Shown: piece by piece, positions 1 through 5,531 of the stretch
Position numbering within the stretch: position 1 is the stretch's first letter
Layout of the letters: every line of letters starts with the position of its first letter
NCBI GenBank assembly: GCA_028691155.1
Contig: JAQUZV010000105.1
Span: 1-7,463, forward strand
Direction: 5' to 3'
Length of the DNA stretch: 7,463 nucleotides
DNA from: Victivallales bacterium
Lineage (GTDB): Bacteria; Verrucomicrobiota; Lentisphaeria; Victivallales; SZUA-371
Made by a program: the position numbers and the translations under genes
Notes under the pieces: model-generated
What the model was told of the DNA's origin: nothing
Database searches by the model: none
The model's input: the letters and a program-made list of their open reading frames with translations, nothing else

Positions 1-84
1 GGGGAACGTTTCGTAATCTTTCATCTGCGCCGCGGGATGCCATAAGTGCTGCAAATCAAGCGCAATCAGTTCTTGGGTATTCAT
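1..84 (-). CDS. bioA: BioA-like adenosylmethionine-8-amino-7-oxononanoate aminotransferase (N-terminal fragment)
   Basis: Only the first 28 codons are present; the gene continues past the left edge. The ATG at 84-82 begins a peptide containing HLWHPAAQMKDYETFP (residues 13-28). This matches the N-terminal signature of BioA, typically W-H-P-x-x-Q-M-K-D-Y-E. BioA is a PLP-dependent class III aminotransferase that converts 7-keto-8-aminopelargonate to 7,8-diaminopelargonate in cytoplasmic biotin synthesis. The start is supported by a good ribosome binding site 8 bases upstream. The two residues after WHP are Ala-Ala, where E. coli BioA has Tyr-Thr in HPYTSM. The gene lies 81 bases downstream of leuS on the same strand, behind a terminator-like hairpin. 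The call rests on this one motif; the PLP-lysine region is outside the window. Another class III aminotransferase is possible but less likely. Confidence 0.72.
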   Translation of the reverse strand, partial: MNTQELIALDLQHLWHPAAQMKDYETFP

Positions 85-92
85 GAGAACAG

Positions 93-98
93 TCCTCT
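93..98 (-). promoter_or_regulatory. Ribosome binding site of the bioA-like gene
   Basis: On the minus strand AGAGGA lies 8 bases before the ATG at 84. It fixes the start of the partial bioA-like gene and lies only 2 bases beyond the T-run of the preceding hairpin, so the hairpin falls inside any mRNA that enters from leuS. Confidence 0.6.
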
Positions 99-100
99 GC

Positions 101-140
101 AAAAAAGCGGTACGACCGGACCAGACCGGACCGGCGTACC
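101..140 (-). terminator. Intrinsic-terminator-like hairpin after leuS, directly ahead of bioA
   Basis: On the plus strand GGTACG (109-114), one bulged A (115) and CCGG (116-119) pair with CCGG (131-134) and CGTACC (135-140), giving a 10-bp G+C-rich stem around an 11-base loop. Read on the minus strand, the stem is followed by GC and then six T (106-101), the expected form of a Rho-independent terminator. It lies 25 bases after the leuS stop. Between its T-run and the bioA ATG there are only 16 bases, leaving no room for a promoter. It may be a leaky terminator or an attenuator. The loop region also holds a direct repeat, GACCGGACC, at 114-122 and 124-132. Confidence 0.65.
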
Positions 141-165
141 GAAAATTGGAATCACACGAAAAAAC

Positions 166-2727
166 TCAGCCGACCACCAGATTGACCAGCCGCCCGGGAA
201 CGCAAATCACCTTGCGCACGGTTTTTCCGGCAATGGCTTTGACCACATCGGCATTTTCCAGCGCCATCTTCTTCATGGTGTCTTCGTCGACAGCCGCCGG
301 CATCATGATCCGGGCGCGGGGCTTGCCCAACACCTGAACCAGAATTTCCACTTCGGCGACATGGAGATACTTTGCGTCATACCGCGGCCACGCCTCATAG
401 GTAATGGTATCATTATGACCGAGGATCGCCCACAACTCTTCCCCCAGGTGCGGCGCATAGGGGGCCAGCAGTTTGACGAAAGCCTCCGCCGCTTCGCGCG
501 GCATGGTGGCCGCCTTGAAGAACTCGTTGACAAACACCATCATCTGACTGATCGCAGTATTGAAATTGAGCGTTTCAGTATCTTCGCCGACCTTCTTGAT
601 CGTCCCGTGCAGCACCCGCAGTTCGTCGGAAGTCATGGTACGATCCTCGATCCGGCCTGCCGCAATCAGGCGATACGCCCGCTTCAGGAACCGGAAGACA
701 CCTTCGACCCCCTGGGTATTCCACGGTTTGACCGCTTCCAGCGGCCCCATGAACATTTCATACAGCCGCATGCTGTCCGCGCCGTACTGCCGGATCACAT
801 CGTCGGGATTGACCACGTTCCGCAACGACTTGGACATCTTGGCGGGGAATTCTTCCAGCACTTCGCGGGTCCTGGTGTCGACCGGCCCTTCCGGGGTTAT
901 CTCCACCAGATTGCCCGGCACCAGCGCCCCGTGGCTGTTTTTGTAGGACAATCCCAGGATCATCCCCTGATTGACCAGACGCTGAAACGGTTCCGGGGTG
1001 GAAACCACGCCGATATCGTACAGCACCTTGTGCCAGAAACGAGCATACAGGAGGTGCAGCACGGCATGTTCGGCCCCGCCGACGTAGATATCCACCGGCA
1101 TCCAGTATTTTTCCTTTTCCGGATCGAAAATCATCCGGTCGTTGTCGGGATCGATATAACGCAGATAGTACCAGCAGGAACCGGCCCATTGCGGCATGGT
1201 GTTGGTTTCGCGCCGCCCTTTCATTCCGGTAACCGGGTCGACGTATTCCAGCCAGTCGCCGGCCTTGGCCAGCGGTGATTCCCCGGTGCCGGAAGGTTTG
1301 AAGTCGTCCAGCTCGGGCAACGTCAGCGGCAGTTCGTCTTCCGGCACCAGCCGGATCGAACCGTCGGCCATATGAATCACCGGAAACGGTTCGCCCCAGT
1401 AACGCTGCCGGCTGAACAACCAGTCGCGCAATTTGTAATTGACCCGGCTCCGGCCCAGGCCGCGTTCGGCCAGCCAGGCAATGGTTTTCGCTTTGGAGTC
1501 CCGCACTTCGAGACCGTTGATGTTCAAGCCGTCATCATTGGCGGAGTTGATCATTTTCCCGTTGCCGGTCCAGCAGGCTTCGCCGGCCAGGGCGGCGGCG
1601 GCATCGACGCCGGCCGCGGCGGCTTCCCCGGCATCCGGCGCAATGATACAGACGATCGGCAACGCAAATTTCCGGGCGAATTCAAAGTCGCGGGTGTCGT
1701 GCGCCGGGACGGCCATGATGGCACCGGTACCGTAACTGGCCAGCACGTAATCGGAAATCCACACCGGGATTTTGCGTCCGTCCACCGGATTGACGGCATA
1801 AGCGCCGGTAAACACTCCGGTTTTCTCGGTATTGAGTTCGGTCCGTTCCAGATCGCTCATCCGGGCGGCGCGTTCGCGGTAGGCGTCCACGGCGGCGCGC
1901 TGTGCCGGAGTGGTCAGGTCCGTAACCAGTTCATGTTCCGGCGCCAGAACCATGTAAGTGGCCCCGAACAACGTATCCGGCCGGGTGGTGTAAACGGTAA
2001 TATCGATGTCTCTGCCGTCAATGTTGAAATCCACTTCCGCCCCGGAGGATTTGCCGATCCAGTTGCGCTGCATTTCCTTGATTCCTTCCGGCCAGTCCAG
2101 CCCCTCCAGATCCTGAAGCAACCGTTCGGCATAGGCGGTGATCTTGAGCATCCACTGTTTCATCGGTTTGCGGACGACCGGGTGGCCGCCGCGTTCGCTC
2201 TTGCCGTCGATCACCTCTTCGTTGGCCAACACCGTACCGAGGGCCGGACACCAGTTCACCGGCACTTCATCGATATAGGCCAGGCCCTTTTTGTAGAGTT
2301 GGAGGAAAATCCACTGCGTCCAGCGGTAATATTTGGGATTGGTGGTATTGACTTCCCGGTCCCAGTCGTAACTGAAACCCAGGGCCTTGATCTGACGGCG
2401 GAAAGTATCGATATTCTTCTCGGTGGTAATCCGGGGGTGGGTACCGGTTTCCACCGCGTACTGTTCGGCGGGTAGACCAAAGGCGTCCCATCCCATCGGA
2501 TGCAGCACATTGAAGCCGCGCATGCGTTTATAGCGGCACAGAATATCGGTGGCGGTATAACCTTCGGGATGACCCACATGGAGTCCCGCTCCGCTGGGGT
2601 AAGGAAACATATCGAGCGCGTAATATTTGGGCCGCGCGGAGAAGTCTTCGGCCTTGAACGTCTTATTTTTTTCCCAATATCCCTGCCATTTCTTCTCAAT
2701 GGCGGCAAAATCGTATTCCTTGCTCAT
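166..2727 (-). CDS. leuS: Leucyl-tRNA synthetase
   Basis: This cytoplasmic class I aminoacyl-tRNA synthetase charges tRNA-Leu with leucine using ATP. The 853 residues are close to the usual bacterial LeuS length of about 860. Visible landmarks in order are: the HIGH-type motif HVGH at 50-53 within YPSGAGLHVGHPEGY; the CP1 editing domain at about 222-420, with the threonine-rich TTRPDTLFGATYMV segment (247-260) and PAHDTRDFEF (341-350), whose Asp347 matches the conserved aspartate that binds the amino group of mischarged substrate; QRYWGEPFP (441-449); the conserved GGAEHAVLHLLYARFW (550-565); KMSKS at 630-634; the anticodon-binding helical domain; and a C-terminal domain ending in a hydrophobic LVNLVVG. 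Nothing essential is missing. An Ala-rich stretch (about 366-385) in the editing domain is probably a lineage-specific loop. The ATG start has a weak GGA ribosome binding site 6 bases upstream. The gene is transcribed divergently from the cupin-lysA-dapF operon. Confidence 0.98.
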   Translation of the reverse strand: MSKEYDFAAIEKKWQGYWEKNKTFKAEDFSARPKYYALDMFPYPSGAGLHVGHPEGYTATDILCRYKRMRGFNVLHPMGWDAFGLPAEQYAVETGTHPRITTEKNIDTFRRQIKALGFSYDWDREVNTTNPKYYRWTQWIFLQLYKKGLAYIDEVPVNWCPALGTVLANEEVIDGKSERGGHPVVRKPMKQWMLKITAYAERLLQDLEGLDWPEGIKEMQRNWIGKSSGAEVDFNIDGRDIDITVYTTRPDTLFGATYMVLAPEHELVTDLTTPAQRAAVDAYRERAARMSDLERTELNTEKTGVFTGAYAVNPVDGRKIPVWISDYVLASYGTGAIMAVPAHDTRDFEFARKFALPIVCIIAPDAGEAAAAGVDAAAALAGEACWTGNGKMINSANDDGLNINGLEVRDSKAKTIAWLAERGLGRSRVNYKLRDWLFSRQRYWGEPFPVIHMADGSIRLVPEDELPLTLPELDDFKPSGTGESPLAKAGDWLEYVDPVTGMKGRRETNTMPQWAGSCWYYLRYIDPDNDRMIFDPEKEKYWMPVDIYVGGAEHAVLHLLYARFWHKVLYDIGVVSTPEPFQRLVNQGMILGLSYKNSHGALVPGNLVEITPEGPVDTRTREVLEEFPAKMSKSLRNVVNPDDVIRQYGADSMRLYEMFMGPLEAVKPWNTQGVEGVFRFLKRAYRLIAAGRIEDRTMTSDELRVLHGTIKKVGEDTETLNFNTAISQMMVFVNEFFKAATMPREAAEAFVKLLAPYAPHLGEELWAILGHNDTITYEAWPRYDAKYLHVAEVEILVQVLGKPRARIMMPAAVDEDTMKKMALENADVVKAIAGKTVRKVICVPGRLVNLVVG

Positions 2728-2774
2728 GATATATCCATTTTCAGTTGAAAGATTGATAAAGCATTAAAATACGT

Positions 2775-2803
2775 ACCATACATGCCGCAGCAACATTTTG
2801 CAA
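2775..2803 (-). promoter_or_regulatory. Candidate sigma-70-type promoter of leuS
   Basis: On the minus strand TTGCAA (2803-2798) is separated by 17 bases from TATGGT (2780-2775), each sharing four of six bases with the consensus boxes. Transcription would start near 2768, leaving a leader of about 40 bases before the leuS ATG. That is too short for a T-box leader, and no T-box motif was seen. The overlapping alternative TTGCTG-16-TATTTT slightly downstream is almost as good. Neither has been tested. Confidence 0.33.
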
Positions 2804-2828
2804 ACCATGCGCCACGACGGAGATAATT

Positions 2829-2849
2829 AAAACGGGGAGAAAAATCCCC
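2829..2849 (-). terminator. Weak terminator-like hairpin facing leuS
   Basis: GGGGA (2834-2838) and TCCCC (2845-2849) form a 5-bp stem with a 6-base loop. On the minus strand it is followed by G and four T, then AATTAT. It lies upstream of the candidate leuS promoter and follows no minus-strand gene, so any function would be to stop leftward transcription from the divergent region. The short stem makes this a low-confidence call. Confidence 0.25.
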
Positions 2850-2860
2850 TCTGCCGCCGA

Positions 2861-2890
2861 CCGGCATTTGCCCGGCGCCGGGGGGTTTTT
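2861..2890 (+). terminator. Terminator-like G+C hairpin facing the cupin operon
   Basis: CCCGGCGCCGGG (2871-2882) is a perfect 12-bp palindrome. Alternatively CCGGC (2861-2865) pairs with GCCGG (2877-2881). Either is followed by G residues and five T (2886-2890) on the plus strand, giving a terminator-like profile. No plus-strand gene precedes it, and the best candidate promoter for the cupin operon lies beyond it. It may block rightward transcription coming from the leuS side. Confidence 0.3.
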
Positions 2891-2931
2891 CACGACTTTT
2901 CCCGGCAAAAGCCGTCAAAACTGTTTTACTG

Positions 2932-2961
2932 TTGCCGGTTGCGGGTATAAATTATCATAAT
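2932..2961 (+). promoter_or_regulatory. Candidate promoter of the cupin-lysA-dapF operon
   Basis: TTGCCG (2932-2937; four of six consensus bases) is followed after 18 bases by CATAAT (2956-2961; five of six). This predicts a start near 2968 and a leader of about 42 bases. An alternative is TTTACT (2925-2930) with TATAAA (2946-2951) at a short 15-base spacing. The region is strongly A+T-rich compared with the flanking genes. The leader is too short for a lysine riboswitch. Confidence 0.35.
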
Positions 2962-2967
2962 TATCAT
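2950..2967 (+). repeat. Tandem 9-base direct repeat AATTATCAT x2, possible operator
   Basis: AATTATCAT occurs twice back to back (2950-2958 and 2959-2967), overlapping the candidate -10 box. Read on the minus strand, the 19 bases at 2965-2947 contain GATAAT twice and agree with the classical E. coli Fur box (GATAAT repeats) at 13 of 19 positions by hand alignment. A binding site for Fur or another regulator is possible. The A+T-rich composition makes chance agreement easier. Confidence 0.35.
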
Positions 2968-3009
2968 CTTTTAGCGACAATTGAAAAATATCATCACAGG
3001 TACCATAAC

Positions 3010-3360
3010 ATGATCAAGAAGAACGGCGAATATCAGGTCGACCTGCGTCGGGAAATGCGCGGCGGCAACGGCGAAGTAATTATCGAACATCTCTGGGCGC
3101 CGCAGAACGAGCTCAAATCCCACACCCGGATGTGCGCCCGGCTGACGTTGAAGCCCGGCTGCAGCATCGGCTTCCACAACCACGACGGCGAAGAAGAAAT
3201 TTTTTATCTGGTCAGCGGTACCGCCGAAGCCGACGACAACGGCGTCAAAGTGCGGCTCAAGGCCGGAGACACCATGTTGACCGGCGGCGGCAACGGTCAC
3301 GCCATTGCCAACAACGGCAACGAGGATCTCGTCGTCATGGCGATGATCGCCAACTATTGA
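3010..3360 (+). CDS. Small single-domain cupin protein
   Basis: The 116-residue product is one conserved beta-barrel cupin domain of the kind often annotated only as cupin-domain protein; its substrate is unknown. Cupin motif 1 is clear: G50-x5-H56-x-H58-x4-E63-x6-G70. Motif 2 is G86-x5-GGG-NG-H97-x3-N101, with the usual Pro replaced by Gly. His56, His58, Glu63 (or Glu62) and His97 form a complete potential metal-binding set, so a bound divalent metal is likely. There is no signal peptide or membrane segment, so it should be cytoplasmic. The ATG at 3010 is chosen because it follows an ACAGG ribosome binding site at 9 bases spacing and begins the conserved MIKKNGEY segment. An in-frame TTG at 2932 would start inside the promoter and adds a non-conserved tail. 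The gene is first in an operon, 32 bases ahead of lysA. Enzyme, sugar-binding and regulatory roles all remain open. Confidence 0.85.
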   Translation: MIKKNGEYQVDLRREMRGGNGEVIIEHLWAPQNELKSHTRMCARLTLKPGCSIGFHNHDGEEEIFYLVSGTAEADDNGVKVRLKAGDTMLTGGGNGHAIANNGNEDLVVMAMIANY

Positions 3361-3392
3361 TCGGGACGGCAACCCAGGAAAGAATTATTATC

Positions 3393-4619
3393 ATGAGTTT
3401 GACCCGAGAACAATTACAGGAAGCGGCCGAAAAGTTCGGCACGCCGCTCTTCGTTTACGACGCCGACCGGATCGCCGGCTGCTATCGCGCCCTGTTCGAC
3501 TTCATCCGCTACCCCGGATTGAAGATCCATTACGCGATGAAGGCCAATTACAATGTGCATATTCTACAGTTGCTGCAACAACTGGGTGCATCCATCGATG
3601 CGGTCAGCCCCGGCGACGTACTGCTGGCACAGCGGGCGGGATTTCCGATCGACCGAATTCTCTTCACCGCCAACAACATGACCGAAACGGAAATGGCCGC
3701 CGTACACCAGAGCGGCGTCCTGATGAACATCGGAGAATTGTCGCGGCTGGAAAAATTCGGCCGGGCCTTTCCCGGTTCCCGCGTCTGCATCCGCTTCAAC
3801 CCCGATGTCCGGGACGGCGACAGCGCCAAGACCATGACCGGCGGCGACCTGACCAAGTTCGGCATTCTGCTCCAGGAAGCCGATCACGTCCGCGACCTCG
3901 CCGCCCGTTACAACCTGAAGGTCGTCGGGCTGCACGAACATACCGGGTCCGGGCTGCAGCATACCGAATCGGTATTCCAAAGCATGAAGAACCTGATGGC
4001 GGTAGCCACGCCGGAACGTTTCCCCGATCTCGAATTTCTCGACTTCGGCGGCGGCTTCAAGGTCCCCTACCATCCCGATGAGGCCCGTGTCGATTACGTG
4101 ACCATGGGAGCCGAAATAACCCGGCTGTTCACCGCTTTCTGCCGCAGCTACGGCCGTGAACTGGGCATGTACTTCGAACCCGGCAAATACATGGTGGCGG
4201 AATCCGGCTATCTGCTGATGACCGTCAACACCATCAAAGACAACAACGGAAGATTGATCGCCGGCTGCAATTCGGGGTTCCCGCAATTGATCCGCCCGGT
4301 GCTGTACAACTCTTATCACCACATCCTCAACCTCGGCAATCCCGACGGGACGCCGCACCGCTACGACGTCTGCGGCAATATCTGCGAGACCGGCGACCTC
4401 TTCGCCGAGCAGCGCGAACTGCCGGAAATCCGGGAAGGCGACCTGCTGGCCATTGCCAACGCCGGGGCCTACTGCTACTCGATGGGCAGTTGCTACAACC
4501 TGCGGCCGATGCCCGCCGAAGCCATGTATCGGGACGGGCAACTGCAATTGGTCCGCCGCCGTCTGAGCAATGAGGAACTGGTGGCACAAATTATCGGAGA
4601 ATCGTTATGTCCCAGGTAA
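3393..4619 (+). CDS. lysA: Diaminopimelate decarboxylase
   Basis: This PLP-dependent fold-type III decarboxylase converts meso-diaminopimelate to L-lysine and CO2, the last step of lysine synthesis, in the cytoplasm. The 408 residues are near the usual 410-420. Visible motifs are: the PLP-binding lysine K50 in HYAMKAN (46-52); HEHTGSG at 181-187; the phosphate-binding glycine turn GGGF (219-222) in DFGGGFKVPY; EPGKY (262-266); CGNICETGD (327-335), in which Cys331 and Glu332 match the CE of the usual CES motif supplied across the dimer; and NAGAYCYSMGSCYN (356-369), with the conserved AGAY. Three motifs differ from the classical HIGS, EPGR and CESxD forms. The ATG at 3393 fits the conserved N-terminus. 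The frame is open further upstream, but only by running through the cupin gene. AGGAAAG is the likely ribosome binding site. The 3' end overlaps dapF by 13 bases. A related carboxynorspermidine-type decarboxylase is less likely given dapF next door. Confidence 0.92.
   Translation: MSLTREQLQEAAEKFGTPLFVYDADRIAGCYRALFDFIRYPGLKIHYAMKANYNVHILQLLQQLGASIDAVSPGDVLLAQRAGFPIDRILFTANNMTETEMAAVHQSGVLMNIGELSRLEKFGRAFPGSRVCIRFNPDVRDGDSAKTMTGGDLTKFGILLQEADHVRDLAARYNLKVVGLHEHTGSGLQHTESVFQSMKNLMAVATPERFPDLEFLDFGGGFKVPYHPDEARVDYVTMGAEITRLFTAFCRSYGRELGMYFEPGKYMVAESGYLLMTVNTIKDNNGRLIAGCNSGFPQLIRPVLYNSYHHILNLGNPDGTPHRYDVCGNICETGDLFAEQRELPEIREGDLLAIANAGAYCYSMGSCYNLRPMPAEAMYRDGQLQLVRRRLSNEELVAQIIGESLCPR
4596..4600 (+). 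promoter_or_regulatory. Ribosome binding site of dapF inside lysA
   Basis: GGAGA lies 6 bases before the dapF ATG at 4607 and inside the last codons of lysA. It supports the overlapping start and suggests translational coupling of the two genes. Confidence 0.6.
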
Positions 4620-5461
4620 AATTCACCAAAATGCACGGTCTCGGCAACGATTACATCTATTTCAACTGCCTGGCCGATCCCCATCTGATCCCCGATCCGG
4701 ACGCCGTTGCCCCGCGTCTTTCCGACCGTCATTTCGGCATCGGCGGCGACGGCATCGTCCTGATTCAGCCGTCGACAACAGCGGACTACCGGATGCGAAT
4801 GTTCAACGCCGACGGTTCGGAATCGGAGATGTGCGGCAATGCCATCCGCTGCGTCGCCCGTTATCTGTGCGACCGGGGTTATCTCGCGGGCGATCAGGTC
4901 GCCATTGAAACCGGCGCGGGCATCAAGCGGATTGTCGTCAGCCGCAATGCGGCGGGGAAATTTCTGGCCGCCCGCGTCGACATGGGCGAACCGATCCTCA
5001 ACGGTCCCGACATCCCGGTGGCCATCGACCGCAATCCCGTAGTCGGAGCGGAAATCGACCTGAAATCGGGCCGGAAGTACGCCATGACCTGCGTGTCGAT
5101 GGGGAATCCCCATGCGGTGATTTTCGTCGACCGGATCACCGACGAACAGGTGTTGCAGGACGGACGCGAACTGGAACAACATCCGCTGTTTCCGCGCAAG
5201 ACCAACGTGGAATTCGCCCGAATTCTGTCGCGCCGGGACGTCGAAATGCGGGTATGGGAACGCGGAACGGGCGAAACACTGGCCTGCGGCACCGGGGCTT
5301 CGGCCACCGGCGTCGCCGCTATCCTCAACGGCCTGACCGAACGCAAAATGACGCTGCATCTGAGCGGCGGCGAGCTGGAAATCGAGTGGTCGGCCGCCGA
5401 CAACCATGTGTTCATGACCGGTCCGGCAACTTTCGTCTGCGACGGCGTCGTGGAAATTTAG
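4607..5461 (+). CDS. dapF: Diaminopimelate epimerase
   Basis: This cofactor-independent racemase interconverts LL- and meso-diaminopimelate in the cytoplasm, supplying meso-diaminopimelate for peptidoglycan cross-links and for LysA. The 284 residues match the family length of about 275-285. The N-terminal KMHGLGNDYI (8-17) and RHFGIGGDGIVLI (41-53) are characteristic. The two catalytic cysteines that act as acid and base are both present: Cys76 in NADGSESEMCGNAIRC and Cys227 in GTGETLACGTGASA. MGNPHAVIFV and the RGTGET segment further support the call. The two homologous halves of the family fold are therefore complete. It starts 13 bases inside lysA with its own strong ribosome binding site and ends the operon, so it is almost certainly cotranscribed with lysA. 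Confidence 0.97.
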   Translation: MSQVKFTKMHGLGNDYIYFNCLADPHLIPDPDAVAPRLSDRHFGIGGDGIVLIQPSTTADYRMRMFNADGSESEMCGNAIRCVARYLCDRGYLAGDQVAIETGAGIKRIVVSRNAAGKFLAARVDMGEPILNGPDIPVAIDRNPVVGAEIDLKSGRKYAMTCVSMGNPHAVIFVDRITDEQVLQDGRELEQHPLFPRKTNVEFARILSRRDVEMRVWERGTGETLACGTGASATGVAAILNGLTERKMTLHLSGGELEIEWSAADNHVFMTGPATFVCDGVVEI

Positions 5462-5474
5462 TCTTCCCCCGTGC

Positions 5475-5498
5475 CATCCCGGTCGCATGACCGGGATG
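5475..5498. terminator. Perfect 10-bp stem-loop at the convergent dapF / CHAD junction
   Basis: CATCCCGGTC (5475-5484) and GACCGGGATG (5489-5498) are exact reverse complements around a GCAT loop, beginning 13 bases after the dapF stop. Neither strand shows a proper T-run after the stem, so it is not a textbook intrinsic terminator. Its place between convergent genes suggests a bidirectional 3'-end structure or an mRNA-stabilising stem. A further 10-bp palindrome, TCCGGCCGGA, lies at 5506-5515 in the same junction. Confidence 0.5.
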
Positions 5499-5531
5499 AT
5501 ACGGTTCCGGCCGGATCGTCGTTCATAATCG

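Noticed and set aside
46..2475. Long plus-strand open frames antisense to leuS (46-1278 and 1372-2475).
   Set aside because: They lie opposite an unmistakable leuS, their translations are low-complexity His/Arg/Gly/Pro-rich, and they resemble no family; G+C-rich codon use on the other strand produces such frames.
2724..2918. A small minus-strand frame ending in an ATGA overlap with the leuS start, which could suggest translational coupling.
   Set aside because: It starts at a TTG with no visible ribosome binding site, spans the hairpins and the candidate leuS promoter, and resembles no family.
2932..3009. A longer cupin reading frame beginning at TTG 2932.
   Set aside because: The extension runs through the candidate promoter and the tandem repeat, lacks a ribosome binding site, and adds residues outside the cupin domain. 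The ATG at 3010 fits better.
2728..3009. A T-box leader for leuS or a lysine riboswitch for the lysA operon.
   Set aside because: No T-box motif is present on the minus strand, and the predicted leaders of about 40 bases are far too short for either element.
3132..3392. An upstream extension of lysA inside the cupin gene.
   Set aside because: The extension is Arg/Gln-rich out-of-frame cupin sequence. The conserved LysA N-terminus begins at the ATG at 3393.
3564..4589. A 341-codon minus-strand open frame opposite lysA.
   Set aside because: It is a shadow of lysA with a Val/Ala/Gly/Gln-rich translation and no ribosome binding site or conserved motif that I can see.
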